From: Candidatus Sphingomonas colombiensis
GTDB taxonomy: Bacteria > Pseudomonadota > Alphaproteobacteria > Sphingomonadales > Sphingomonadaceae
Length of the DNA stretch: 64,000 nucleotides
Assembly: GCA_029202845.1 (NCBI GenBank)
Contig: CP119315.1
Span: 3,317,001-3,381,000, forward strand
Direction of reading: 5' to 3'
Shown: positions 51,398 through 60,021 of the stretch, in pieces
How the letters are laid out: every line of letters starts with the position of its first letter
Numbering within the stretch: the stretch's first letter is position 1
The notes under the pieces: generated by a model
What the model was told of the DNA's origin: nothing
What the model saw: only the letters and a program-made list of their open reading frames with translations
The model's database searches: none
Position numbers and translations under genes: made by a program

Positions 51398-53812
51398 TCA
51401 TCGCTTGTTCAATTGCTCGAACGTCTGATTTCCGATCGGATAGGCATTCCAGCCGTTCAGATCGAAATGCCACCATTCCTCCGGATAGACGGTGAAGCCA
51501 TTACGCTCCATCGCCGTGCGCAACACCTCACGTAGCCAGCGCTGTTCGTCGCTGCCGCCGACGTAATCGGTATAGGAGCGGCTGGAAAATTCGTCATAGC
51601 GCCCGGTCGCGACGATCGGCTTGCCCGTCTTGAGATCGAACATCGTCAAATCGACCGCGGCGCCGCGATTGTGGCGCGATCCCTGGCTGGGATCGGCGAC
51701 GAACATCCGGTTTTTAGGCGGCGTGGCGTCCCAGAAGATCTTGGTGACATACCATGGGCGATAGGCATCATGGATCAGCAGGCCGAAGCCCTGTTCCCCA
51801 AGCGCACGGTCAACACGGCCCAGTGCTTCCGCCGCCGGGCGCTGCATGAACGCCCCTGCGCTTTCATAGATCGGCTGGCCGGTGAAATTGTTGGCCGTCG
51901 CATAGCGGATATCGAGCCGGATGGCGGGGGTGATCTGGCGAACCGCTACGAGATCGGAGGGCCGTGCCGTCGGCGGTTCGGCCGGCGGCGTCGCGTTGCG
52001 CGCGTCGCGGCGCAAATCCGTGATGCCGGTGCGCATCGCCGCACGAACCGCCGCCTCAGCCTCGGCCCCGAAATCCCGGCGAGGGAAGCGGATGCCGCCC
52101 AGCATCGCCGCCGTCACTCGCCCATCGGCGCCGCGTTCGAAGTGCAACTGCTCATGCGGATACAGGCCGCGATCGGTCGGAAAGGCATACATATCCTTGG
52201 CAACGCGCGAAAGCGGACGCCAATCGGTCCATTCGATGCGGGCATAGGCTTTGCCGTCGCGCTGATAGATGCGCAGGATATTGTGATCGAATCCATATTC
52301 CCCGATCAGCGCGGCGAGTTCGGCATCTGGCGGCGGCGGCCGACGCCATTCGGCGCGCTGATAACGGCGCCCGTCGAGTTCCACCCACTGGCCGCCGGGA
52401 TCGAGCGCGAGGTGCTCGTCGAACGTCTGCGCGTCATCGATCAGCGCACGCCCCTGCGCCTCGCGTACCTCGCCCGCCTGTTCCGGCGCGTCGAGCACCA
52501 GCGCACCATTATAGACCCGAAGGTTGAGGCTGTTCTCGCCATCGACGAAGCGTCCGGACAGGCGCGCCGCGCGTTCTCCTTCGATCGCGGTCGATCGCGT
52601 CCATTGCGGCGCCGGCTTTCCCTGTCGCGCGGCGAGCAGGCTGCCGAGCGCGAAATCGCCCAGCCGACGCGCAGTGGTGCCGGCGTCGACCGTGCTGAAC
52701 ACGATCACCCCAAGCCCCGCCTCCGGCGCCAGCCGAACATCGGTCGCGAACCCGTAAACCGCGCCGCCATGGCCAACCGTCCGCTGCCCGTCGCTCGCCC
52801 CCAGCACGAAGCCGAGGCCGAATTGCCGCTCGCCTCCATCCGGGAATTGCGGGCGCCACATCTCAGTGAGCGTTTCTGCCCGCAGGAATGGCGCTCCATT
52901 CGGCAGCGCCCCCCTGTTCAGCAAAACCTGCACGAACCGGCCGAGATCGCTGGCGTTGGTGTAGAGGTTGCCGGCGGCAGGGGTGCCCAATTCCAGCGCC
53001 GGCGCATCGAAACGCGGGCCATCGAACGAGGCCATTTGCGCGCGGGCAACGGGATGTGTCAGCGCGCTCCGTGACAATCCGCTGGCCGTCATGCCCAGCG
53101 GCGAAAGGATCATCTGGTTGACGGCCTGCTCATACGGCATGCCCGTGACGCGCGCGATCACCTCCCCGACCACGGCGATTCCGGCATTGGAATATTTGGT
53201 GATCGTGCCGGGCCGCGCCGCCAATGTCGTCTCATTGAGGCTGGCGACCGAATCCGCCTGCCCTTTCTGATCCGCATCGAAATAATTGCCACGCGGCGGC
53301 TCACGAACGAGGCCGCTGCGATGCGTCATCAGCTGGCGCAAGGTGATCGGCACGCCGAACGGATTGTGCGGGTGGAAATCGGGGAGGTAACGGGTCACCG
53401 GCGCGTCGAGGTCTATCCGCCCTTGCTCGACCAGCTTCATCACCACGACATCGGTGAATAATTTGGTGACCGATCCAGCGCGATAGAGGCTGTCCGCCGC
53501 GACGGGGGTGTCGCCGCCGCCGCTCCACATCTGTTGCCAGATGATGCCGCGTCGATCGATCAGCGCGATGGCGATCGACGGAATTTGTTTGTCCGCGATC
53601 TCGGCCTGCGCCGCCGCGGTGATCCGCGCGCTGATCGCGGCGACCTGCTCCTGTGTAAGCGGCGTTTCCGATGGCGCGGGCGCGGCTTCCACATGGGATA
53701 GCGCGATCAGCCCTGTTGCCGGCGCGGCGAACAACAGCCCGGCCGCGAACCATTTGCCGCCCGAACGCCGTAGCGAGCGCATATCATCCTGCGATCGTAT
53801 CGCTCGCCCCAT
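51398..53812 (-). CDS. Two-domain enzyme: beta-lactamase-fold serine hydrolase fused to VanX-type D,D-dipeptidase
   Basis: An 804-aa exported protein. After a signal-anchor-like segment (about 21-40) comes a serine hydrolase domain with S114 and K117 (AGSVTKLFT), YSN (TKYSNAGIAV) and HGG (TVGHGGAVYG), then a beta-rich tail domain. The last about 200 residues are an M15D D-alanyl-D-alanine dipeptidase: RLDIRYATANNFTGQPIY, GSRHNRGAAVDLTMFD (SxHxxGxAxD) and PEEWWHFDLNG (ExxWH). Both active sites look intact. The ATG at 53812 has GGGAG seven bases upstream and overlaps the preceding small ORF (TGATG). Confidence 0.88.
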   Translation of the reverse strand: MGRAIRSQDDMRSLRRSGGKWFAAGLLFAAPATGLIALSHVEAAPAPSETPLTQEQVAAISARITAAAQAEIADKQIPSIAIALIDRRGIIWQQMWSGGGDTPVAADSLYRAGSVTKLFTDVVVMKLVEQGRIDLDAPVTRYLPDFHPHNPFGVPITLRQLMTHRSGLVREPPRGNYFDADQKGQADSVASLNETTLAARPGTITKYSNAGIAVVGEVIARVTGMPYEQAVNQMILSPLGMTASGLSRSALTHPVARAQMASFDGPRFDAPALELGTPAAGNLYTNASDLGRFVQVLLNRGALPNGAPFLRAETLTEMWRPQFPDGGERQFGLGFVLGASDGQRTVGHGGAVYGFATDVRLAPEAGLGVIVFSTVDAGTTARRLGDFALGSLLAARQGKPAPQWTRSTAIEGERAARLSGRFVDGENSLNLRVYNGALVLDAPEQAGEVREAQGRALIDDAQTFDEHLALDPGGQWVELDGRRYQRAEWRRPPPPDAELAALIGEYGFDHNILRIYQRDGKAYARIEWTDWRPLSRVAKDMYAFPTDRGLYPHEQLHFERGADGRVTAAMLGGIRFPRRDFGAEAEAAVRAAMRTGITDLRRDARNATPPAEPPTARPSDLVAVRQITPAIRLDIRYATANNFTGQPIYESAGAFMQRPAAEALGRVDRALGEQGFGLLIHDAYRPWYVTKIFWDATPPKNRMFVADPSQGSRHNRGAAVDLTMFDLKTGKPIVATGRYDEFSSRSYTDYVGGSDEQRWLREVLRTAMERNGFTVYPEEWWHFDLNGWNAYPIGNQTFEQLNKR

Positions 53813-53994
53813 CAACCTTCTCCCAATAGAAAATGCGTCACGGCCACGCGCGCGGAACTGCGGCCACCGGGCGATGGCGGTGCGGCCATGGCCTGCTCCC
53901 CGATCTGCCAGCGCACGCACGCCTCGCGTGGGAAGGCGGCAGCGACAATCCGCGTGGATCGCCCCTGCGCTGTCCCTCGTTGGAGTTCCGCCAT
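53812..53994 (-). CDS. Small ORF of 60 aa, translationally coupled to the fusion hydrolase
   Basis: The ATG at 53994 is preceded by GGAGGG with a five-base spacer, among the strongest ribosome sites in the window, and the stop overlaps the downstream start as TGATG. The product is basic and Ala/Arg-rich, with one Cys and no hydrophobic helix (VAAAFPREACVRWQIGEQAM in the middle). I do not recognise it. It could be a small cytosolic partner, the head of a truncated gene, or a leader whose translation sets expression of the enzyme. Confidence 0.5.
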   Translation of the reverse strand: MAELQRGTAQGRSTRIVAAAFPREACVRWQIGEQAMAAPPSPGGRSSARVAVTHFLLGEG

Positions 53995-54039
53995 CTCTTC
54001 CCTCCGCAAAATTTCCGGATCGTTCGGCGTCTGCCACTC

Positions 54040-54115
54040 GTTAGAATTTTCACAATCTGAATTTTTGTCAACTCAGGATGAAAATTTAACTTGGCGCTAC
54101 TATTTTCTAGTCAGG
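54040..54115. promoter_or_regulatory. AT-rich divergent promoter patch with TGAAAATTT element
   Basis: An AT-rich stretch lies between the minus-strand small ORF/fusion hydrolase pair and the plus-strand XRE-cupin gene. It includes AATTTTTGTCAAC (54060-54072 region) and AGGATGAAAATTT (54075-54087). TGAAAATTT here is also found before the YkvI-like and TonB receptor genes, and AGGAyrAAA-type sequence also before the Lrp and YkvI-like genes. It is a probable operator/promoter region. Confidence 0.5.
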
Positions 54116-54208
54116 CCACCGCGTTATCGGCTCCATTTGGGAGGATCCCATGACCTGACACAGGCAGCTGCGCCTGCTAGATCGACGAAATCGCGAGGAA
54201 GGGTTTCG

Positions 54209-54889
54209 ATGTCCGCAGTCAATTTTCAAGATCCGAAAAACGATGAGACGCAGCATGGGGAATTGACCGATCCCGGCGCGATCCTGCGGCAATTGCGTAC
54301 CGAGCGTGGAATGACGCTCGCCGAAGTCAGTCAGCGGACCGGCCTGCCGATCTCGACGCTTTCGAAGCTCGAAACCGGCAAGATGCCGTTGAATTACAGC
54401 AAATTGCTGCGCCTGAGTAAGGGGCTGGATCTCGATATCACGCGCCTGTTCTCAAGCAGCGCTCCACGGCGCCCCGCCGCCCGCGCGCCCTCCGCGGGGA
54501 TGACCAGCGGACGCCGCAGCCTGACTCGCGCAGGCAAAGGTCCGTCGATCCGCACCGCGACTTACAATTACGTCTATCCCGCAGCCGATCTGCTCCAAAA
54601 ATCGTTAAATCCGATGGTCTTGGATGTTCAGGCCAGATCGATCGAAGAGTTCGGCGAACTGATGCGCCACCCTGGCGAGGAATATGCCATGGTGCTTGAG
54701 GGGCAGTGCGAGTTCCACTGTGATCTTTATGCGCCGGTTCACATGGCGCAGGGGGATTCGATCTATTTCGATGGCGTGATGGGGCACGCCTATGTCGCGG
54801 TGGGCGATGCGCCGTGTCGCATCCTGTGCGTCTGCTCCGCCGGGGGCGATGAACTCAAACCCTTGCTCCAACCGATCGACGCGAGCTGA
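54209..54889 (+). CDS. XRE-type regulator with C-terminal cupin domain
   Basis: A 226-aa protein. The helix-turn-helix is at about 23-78 (ILRQLRTERGMTLAEVSQRT then GLPISTLSKLETGKMPLNYS); a basic linker follows, then a cupin sensor fold (about 140-215) with HPGEEYAMVLEGQCEFHCDLY and GDSIYFDGVMGHAYVAVG. Such regulators often sense small metabolites and control adjacent amino-acid or polyamine genes. The ATG at 54209 follows GAGGAAGGG. It is divergent from the fusion hydrolase and upstream of the YkvI-like permease. Confidence 0.9.
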   Translation: MSAVNFQDPKNDETQHGELTDPGAILRQLRTERGMTLAEVSQRTGLPISTLSKLETGKMPLNYSKLLRLSKGLDLDITRLFSSSAPRRPAARAPSAGMTSGRRSLTRAGKGPSIRTATYNYVYPAADLLQKSLNPMVLDVQARSIEEFGELMRHPGEEYAMVLEGQCEFHCDLYAPVHMAQGDSIYFDGVMGHAYVAVGDAPCRILCVCSAGGDELKPLLQPIDAS

Positions 54890-55130
54890 ATTCGCCACTG
54901 GATTTTCAATTGCCGGGAGCCGCCATGGACTTCCCCCACCCGTTCGGCGCAGCTGAGTGCCATCCGCGATGAGCCGCTGATCGCCGCGCCGCTCGCCCGG
55001 TCCGGGCGGGCCAGGCGCCTCTCATCATGGCCGGCGCCACAATCAATCAACGCTCCCCTTGCTCGATTGAAAATTTCTAATTAGGATAAATTTGTCGTAA
55101 AAAGAAAACTAGCACCTGGGGAGCAGATTG
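54890..55130. promoter_or_regulatory. Upstream region of the YkvI-like permease with shared AT-rich element
   Basis: The left part (54890-55050) is GC-rich with a small hairpin, CGCCCGGTCCGGGCG near 54997, and no convincing gene. The right part is AT-rich: ATTGAAAATTTCT (55066-55078), AGGATAAATTT (55083-55093) and AATTTGTCG (55089-55097). The 13-mer ATTGAAAATTTCT is repeated exactly, in the same orientation relative to the gene, before the TonB receptor. GGGGAG about 10-15 nt before the ATG is the ribosome site. Confidence 0.55.
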
Positions 55131-56252
55131 ATGCAGTTTTGGAGCGCGCTGAATCGATATCTGTTGCCCGGCCTTGCGTTCAAGGCGGTGGTTATCGGTG
55201 GCGGCTATGCCACCGGCCGCGAACTGGTCGAATTCTTCATGCCCGCCGGTCCGGTAGGCGGGCTGCAGGGCATGGTTCTGGCGACATTGATATGGAGCGC
55301 GGTCTGCGCGCTGACCTTTCTGTTCGCCTTCAGGATCGGCGCGACGGATTATCACAACTTCTTCCGTAACCTGCTCGGGCGCTTCGATTTCCTGTTCGAG
55401 ATTATCTATTTCGCGTTTCTGATCCTCGTGCTCTCGGTATTTGGATCGGCCGCCGGCACGCTCGGCGCGTCGCTGTTGGGGCTGCCTGAGATCGTCGGCA
55501 CGCTGGCGCTCATCGCGCTTACCCTTACCGTCATCGCACTTGGACAGGGGGCGGCCGAAACATTGTTCAAATATGTCTCGGTCCTGCTTTATGGCGTTTA
55601 CGCGATTTTCCTCGTGCTGTGCCTCGCATCTTTCTTCCCGGAGATCCGCGCGGGGCTAAACCAGGTCGCGCCGACTACCGGATGGGCGGTCGGCGGCATC
55701 ACCTATGCCTCGTATAATGTCATCGGCGCCGTGCTGATCCTGCCCGTGCTGCGGCATCTGAGATCGGGGCGCGACGCTGTAATCGCTGGGCTTTTGTCCG
55801 GGCCGCTGGCGATGATCCCGGCGCTTGCCTTCTTCGTCTGCCTGATCCCGTTCAATCCCGGCATTCTCCACGAGCCTTTGCCGTCGGATTTCGTGCTCAA
55901 GGCCCTGGGCATCCCCGCATTCCACTTTGCCTTTCAAGCGATGGTCTTCTTTGCCCTGCTCGAATGCAGTGTCGGCTTCGTTCAGGCGTTCATGGCCCGC
56001 GTCGACGTGCACAATGAGCGACGCGGCCGCCAGACGCCCCAATCGCTGCGCATCCTCGTTCCGGCGGCCATCACGCTCGGATCGGTATTCATCGCCGCCA
56101 ACATCGGCCTCGTCGCGCTTATCGCGCAGGGATACCGGATCATGGGCTATGCGATCCTCGTGATCTATGTCGTGCCGCTGTTGACCGTCGGGGTCGCCCG
56201 ACTGTGGCGCCCGAAGCCCCTCCCCCGCATAGCCGACGAAAGCGTCGCCTGA
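55131..56252 (+). CDS. YkvI-like APC-superfamily membrane transporter
   Basis: A 373-aa protein with about ten hydrophobic helices. It begins MQFWSALNRYLLPGLAFKAV with VIGGGYATGRELVEFF, the Gly-rich TM1 opening typical of YkvI-like proteins in the amino acid-polyamine-organocation superfamily. NVIGAVLILPVLRHL and ALLECSVGFVQAFMARVD are further conserved-looking stretches. The substrate is not known for the family. An ATG at 55131 is preferred over a preceding TTG. Genetic context suggests uptake of an amino acid or small peptide product. Confidence 0.82.
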   Translation: MQFWSALNRYLLPGLAFKAVVIGGGYATGRELVEFFMPAGPVGGLQGMVLATLIWSAVCALTFLFAFRIGATDYHNFFRNLLGRFDFLFEIIYFAFLILVLSVFGSAAGTLGASLLGLPEIVGTLALIALTLTVIALGQGAAETLFKYVSVLLYGVYAIFLVLCLASFFPEIRAGLNQVAPTTGWAVGGITYASYNVIGAVLILPVLRHLRSGRDAVIAGLLSGPLAMIPALAFFVCLIPFNPGILHEPLPSDFVLKALGIPAFHFAFQAMVFFALLECSVGFVQAFMARVDVHNERRGRQTPQSLRILVPAAITLGSVFIAANIGLVALIAQGYRIMGYAILVIYVVPLLTVGVARLWRPKPLPRIADESVA

Positions 56253-56265
56253 GACGATTGAGATT

Positions 56266-56304
56266 GTGTCCCGTGGCATGAGCGCCACGGCGACACATCG
56301 CGCC
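56266..56304 (+). terminator. Hairpin terminator after the YkvI-like gene
   Basis: A long stem, GTGTC plus CCGTGGC pairing with GCCACGG plus GACAC (one bulged base, 56266-56296), begins 14 bp after the stop. The downstream T content is modest (CCTTTCTCT), so efficiency is uncertain. Confidence 0.6.
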
Positions 56305-56682
56305 TTTCTCTAATCTGACCAGAGCAAGCACCGCAGCGACGTGATGAGCGTCGATGCGGTGCTAAAGCTTATGCTGGATCGGAGCTTGTGGGCGGCCCGC
56401 CGCCCCCCGGGCGCCGACCGTTCAATCCGTCAGTGCGCAGCGACAGCCGGGCAGCCCGATCGTCGCATAGCACGCGAGCGCTACCGACCAGCCCGATCGT
56501 CGCATATCACGCGAGCGCTACCGGGCAGCCCAATCGTCACATACCAGGCGAGCGCTACCGGGCAGCCCAATCGTCGCATAGCACGCGAGCGCTACCGGGC
56601 AGCCCGATCGTCGCATCCCAGGCGAGCGCTACCGGGCAGCCGCCACGGAGCAAGATCGCCGCCCGTTCAACGATCCAACGGC
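56305..56682. other. Non-coding stretch between convergent genes
   Basis: Outside the 37-bp repeat array this stretch holds only short unique sequence (56305-56451 and 56637-56682). Open frames that cross the array show the repeat read in several phases (for example RRIARERY) and are not proteins. No other gene or RNA was recognised. Confidence 0.6.
56452..56636. repeat. Five tandem copies of a 37-bp repeat (minisatellite)
   Basis: Direct copies start at 56452, 56489, 56526, 56563 and 56600, each 37 bp, with a partial sixth. The conserved core is GCGAGCGCTACC and CAGCCC followed by GATCGTCGCAT, with variants GATCG/AATCG and TAGCACG/TACCAGG/TCCCAGG. The unit is not a multiple of three and the surrounding frames match no gene, so it is non-coding. 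It sits between two convergent terminators. Confidence 0.9.
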
Positions 56683-56726
56683 CACAAAAAGAAAGGGGCA
56701 GCGACCGAACATTGGTCGCTGCCCCT
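56682..56726 (-). terminator. Rho-independent terminator of the TonB receptor gene
   Basis: A perfect 13-bp stem, AGGGGCAGCGACC (56694-56706) with GGTCGCTGCCCCT (56714-56726), has a 7-nt loop. Read on the minus strand it is followed by TTCTTTTTG, a good T tract. It lies about 33 bp after the receptor stop. Confidence 0.9.
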
Positions 56727-56758
56727 AAGGCATCTCTGTTACAGGTTAATCTATATGG

Positions 56759-59467
56759 TCAGAACTTCAGTTTTACCCCAGCCGAGTAATAGCGGCCGAT
56801 CACATCATAGTTCGGATTGGTATATGGCGTATAAGGCGGGCTGACATCGAACATGTTGTTCACGTTCCCGAACAACGTGAACTCGCCAACCTTGAATTGC
56901 AGGCCAAGATCGAAATAGGTGCGCGCGCTGACCTGATTGTTGAGGATCGGCTGGCCATTGCCCCCGAGGAGTTGGCTATAGATACCGCCGCCAACGTAAC
57001 GGGCGCGCAGATCGACACCGAAACTTTCGTCCGAATAATTCACGGCACCCGTCACGCGCCATTTCGGGGTCGAAAAGGCAGTATCGCCACCGACGACGCC
57101 GGCCACGTCATTCCCGTTGATCCGCAGATCGAAGATGTGGTTGGCGACCACGCGGAACGTCACCGCCCCGTCGCCCGCGCGCGTCCGATACGATCCGTCG
57201 ATGTCGATACCGCGCGTCTTGTAAGACGCCAGATTGCGGTAGAACACATTGAGATATTCGATCGTGCCGTTCGGATTGCGGCTGATGACGCCGCCGCAGG
57301 TCACATCGGTCTTCGACGCCGCATAGCATTGATTGAGCGTGTCCTGCGGGGTCACTACCGTGATCACATTATCGATACTGATCGAATAGTAATCGACGGA
57401 GACGTTGAAGCCCTTGAGGAACCTCGGCGAATACGAACCGCCCAGCGTCAGCGTGTGCGAGATTTCCGGGGTCAGCTTCGCATTGCCGCCCGAATAGATC
57501 ACCACATTGGCTTGTGGTGCGCCTTTGAACGGGTCCTGCAGATTGCTGATGTTGGTCGAACGGGAGAGATAATATTCGGTGATGCTGGGTGAGCGAATAT
57601 CGCGCGAATAGACCGCGCGCAGCAACAGATCGTTGGCAACGCGCATCGTGCCGCCGGTCTTCCACGTCCAGATGCCGCCGCTGGTGCTATAATCGGAATA
57701 GCGCGCCGCGCCATTGACCTCCAGCCGGATGGTATCCGGGATATTGATCAACGGCACGTTGACCTCGCCGAACGCTTCCCTGACGCTGAATTTGCCGTTC
57801 GTCGCGGACGAATTGAGCGTCGAGAATGCTTTCGCCTGCGACAACGGATCCACATAGCTGGTGACCAGCTTTTCCCACCGCCAATCGGTACCGAAGGCGA
57901 TGTCGATCGGCCCGGCGCCGGTCGAGAAAGGCTGGCCGTGAACACTCGCGCCCGCCGCGTCGAGCTTGTTCGTATAGATCGAGCGGGTGCCGCCAAAGGC
58001 ATAGGCCACCGCCTGCGGCGAGATATTGCCGTTGCCAAGCAAGTTGATCGGCGCGCAGGCGGGATCGTCGTTGGTTGTAATCGCATCGGCATTGATGCGG
58101 CACGTCGGCGTGCCGTTCACCAATACTGAATCGACCGCGTTGTTGAACTTGGCGGTGATCCGCTGATTATAGAGCGACTGGTCGCTCCGCAGTTCGCCAT
58201 GATCGTAATAGACGTCATAGCCCCAGGTTTCGCCGAATTTCCCCTTCAGGCCGATCGCGCCTTCCAGATTGCGGCGATTATATTTGAAGTTCAGCATGCG
58301 CTTCGGGCCAACATCGTCAAGGATGCGCCCCAGCACGAATGGCGTGGTCACCCCCGCCGCCGCCAGTTGCGAACGCGCGGTCGCGGTCAGGAAGGCATTG
58401 TCCGGCATGATCACGGCGAGCGGGGTTTCGGGGAAGAAACCGTAATTCGCCATCATGCGGTTGAAGCTGCCATTGGCCCAGAGCTTCAGCGAATCCGTAA
58501 GGTCATAAGTCGCACGCGCGAACACGTTGGTCCGCTCGTATGGCGATGAAACGGCGACATAATCGTAGATGTTCTGCCCGCTTCCACCCACGGTGAACTG
58601 GCCGGCGGTTTCGCTGCCCAGCGGAAGCGGCCCGACGGTGCCATTGGGGTTGAACACAAGATTATATGGCGCGCCCGTCAGCCCGAGGATCGAACCCCCG
58701 CGGTTGATGATCGTATAATTGACATCATTCGCCAGAATGAGCTGGCCGTTGGCACGTTGAAAAACGCCCGCCTCCAGATTTGGGCGGCTTTTGCGGCTGA
58801 GGATGCCCTTGTCGTCGGTATAGTCACCGCCGATCATGAAATGGCCGCGTCCCCCTGCGAACTCCGTGCCCCAGGCGGCGTCGAAGCTGTAGCGCATGCC
58901 ATCCCCGCGGGACGAAATGCCGGTTTGCGCGCCAACGCGCAGCCCCTTCATCTCGTCATCGAGAATGATGTTCACCACGCCCGCGACCGCGCCCGATCCC
59001 CATGCCGCCGATGCGCCGCCGGTCACCACGTCAACCCGCTTGATCAGGCTCTGCGGCACGGTGTTGAGATCCATGCTGCCCATGAACCGATGTCCGTCGA
59101 GCAGGGTCAGCGTCCGCACCGCGCCAAGCCCGCGCAAATCGGCGGTGGCCGTGCCGCTGGTTGTGTTGCCCACGGTCGTCGCCGGGGTCACCGTGGCGCG
59201 GAACTGCGGCATATCGTTCAGAACCTGCGCGATGCTCGGGCGGTTGCCGAGACGCAATTCGGTTTCGCTGATCACCGTCGTCGGCGTCGGCGCATCAAAG
59301 CCGAGGCGCTGAATGCGCGAGCCCGTCACCACGACGTCCCGATCCGACTCCCCCCGATCGGCGGGCGCCGCGGTCGTTTCCGGCAACGTCTGCGCCCAGA
59401 CCGACGTCGAACCGAGTATCATCGTCAGGGCGGTGCCCGCCGACCAAAATACGCGCTTGGCTTTCAT
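56759..59467 (-). CDS. TonB-dependent outer-membrane receptor
   Basis: A 902-aa protein. The signal peptide is MKAKRVFWSAGTALTMILGS then TSVWAQ. A plug domain (about 45-170) has DVVVTGSRIQRLGFDAPTP, LRGLGAVRTLTLLDGHRF, NTVPQSLIKRVDVVTGGASA and GSGAVAGVVNIILDD. A 22-strand-type barrel ends with DVIGRYYSAGVKLKF, with the expected C-terminal Phe. The length and the GSGAVAG plug motif fit peptide/oligosaccharide-type receptors of sphingomonads, but the ligand cannot be read off. The ATG at 59467 has GGGGAG upstream; the longer frame includes untranslated leader. Confidence 0.94.
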   Translation of the reverse strand: MKAKRVFWSAGTALTMILGSTSVWAQTLPETTAAPADRGESDRDVVVTGSRIQRLGFDAPTPTTVISETELRLGNRPSIAQVLNDMPQFRATVTPATTVGNTTSGTATADLRGLGAVRTLTLLDGHRFMGSMDLNTVPQSLIKRVDVVTGGASAAWGSGAVAGVVNIILDDEMKGLRVGAQTGISSRGDGMRYSFDAAWGTEFAGGRGHFMIGGDYTDDKGILSRKSRPNLEAGVFQRANGQLILANDVNYTIINRGGSILGLTGAPYNLVFNPNGTVGPLPLGSETAGQFTVGGSGQNIYDYVAVSSPYERTNVFARATYDLTDSLKLWANGSFNRMMANYGFFPETPLAVIMPDNAFLTATARSQLAAAGVTTPFVLGRILDDVGPKRMLNFKYNRRNLEGAIGLKGKFGETWGYDVYYDHGELRSDQSLYNQRITAKFNNAVDSVLVNGTPTCRINADAITTNDDPACAPINLLGNGNISPQAVAYAFGGTRSIYTNKLDAAGASVHGQPFSTGAGPIDIAFGTDWRWEKLVTSYVDPLSQAKAFSTLNSSATNGKFSVREAFGEVNVPLINIPDTIRLEVNGAARYSDYSTSGGIWTWKTGGTMRVANDLLLRAVYSRDIRSPSITEYYLSRSTNISNLQDPFKGAPQANVVIYSGGNAKLTPEISHTLTLGGSYSPRFLKGFNVSVDYYSISIDNVITVVTPQDTLNQCYAASKTDVTCGGVISRNPNGTIEYLNVFYRNLASYKTRGIDIDGSYRTRAGDGAVTFRVVANHIFDLRINGNDVAGVVGGDTAFSTPKWRVTGAVNYSDESFGVDLRARYVGGGIYSQLLGGNGQPILNNQVSARTYFDLGLQFKVGEFTLFGNVNNMFDVSPPYTPYTNPNYDVIGRYYSAGVKLKF

Positions 59468-59468
59468 G

Positions 59469-60021
59469 GATCTCCCCTCTTCTTTTTCAATGGCGCGACG
59501 CCGGCGATGGCCGATGCCACTTTTCCTCCCGGGCCGTTTGCCAGTCGGCCGATTGCCAAACGCAAGGTCCGCAATACCGGGCAGGATTGAGCACGCCTCA
59601 TTGGAGAATGCAATCCCAATACGGACGCAAAAGCCGCCTTCGAAAACATCGTGACCAATCCGCCACACCCTGAAAATTCGGCAAATCGGTGCACTTTTCC
59701 CAATAAATCCAAAATTGGATTCGAGATCCCTGCTTATATAAAATACTTCTCCTGTTAATTGTCGACATTGTCAGAAATAAGAAATTTTCAATTTGCCTCA
59801 TTAATTTAGAAAGCGACATACTACATTACGAGCATTCTCGAAGAAACCTCACATTTTACTATTACTTTAACCTAAATACATTACAATTTGTCGATTTTAA
59901 CTGAACACGAACTCACGTATCGCGGCGACGGAGAAGAATCCCAATCCGAGAATTTTCATATATTGAAAAATTTGGAGAGCGCCGCCATAAGCCTCCCACT
60001 TAGGAGAAGGCCCCCCGAATC
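59469..60021. promoter_or_regulatory. AT-rich divergent regulatory region, 553 bp
   Basis: This is the long gap between the receptor and the alpha/beta hydrolase. About 59690-59990 is strikingly AT-rich against its GC-rich surroundings. It carries AATTGTCGAC (59757-59766), AGAAATTTTCAAT (59780-59792), AATTTGTCG (59885-59893) and an inverted repeat, AATTTTCA (59951-59958) with TGAAAAATT (59964-59972), close to the hydrolase start. Open frames crossing it have no domain. It probably holds two promoters and several operator copies. Confidence 0.6.

Noticed and set aside
54897..55060. Possible gene remnant before the YkvI-like gene
   Set aside because: Short frames such as one beginning MDFPHPFGAAE have early stops and resemble no family.
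56452..56636. Possible CRISPR array
   Set aside because: The 37-bp units abut directly with no unique spacers, and no cas gene is in the window; it is a tandem minisatellite.
56388..56844. Two long plus-strand open frames over the repeat array
   Set aside because: They are the 37-bp repeat read in shifting phases, and they run into the terminator and the receptor gene on the other strand.
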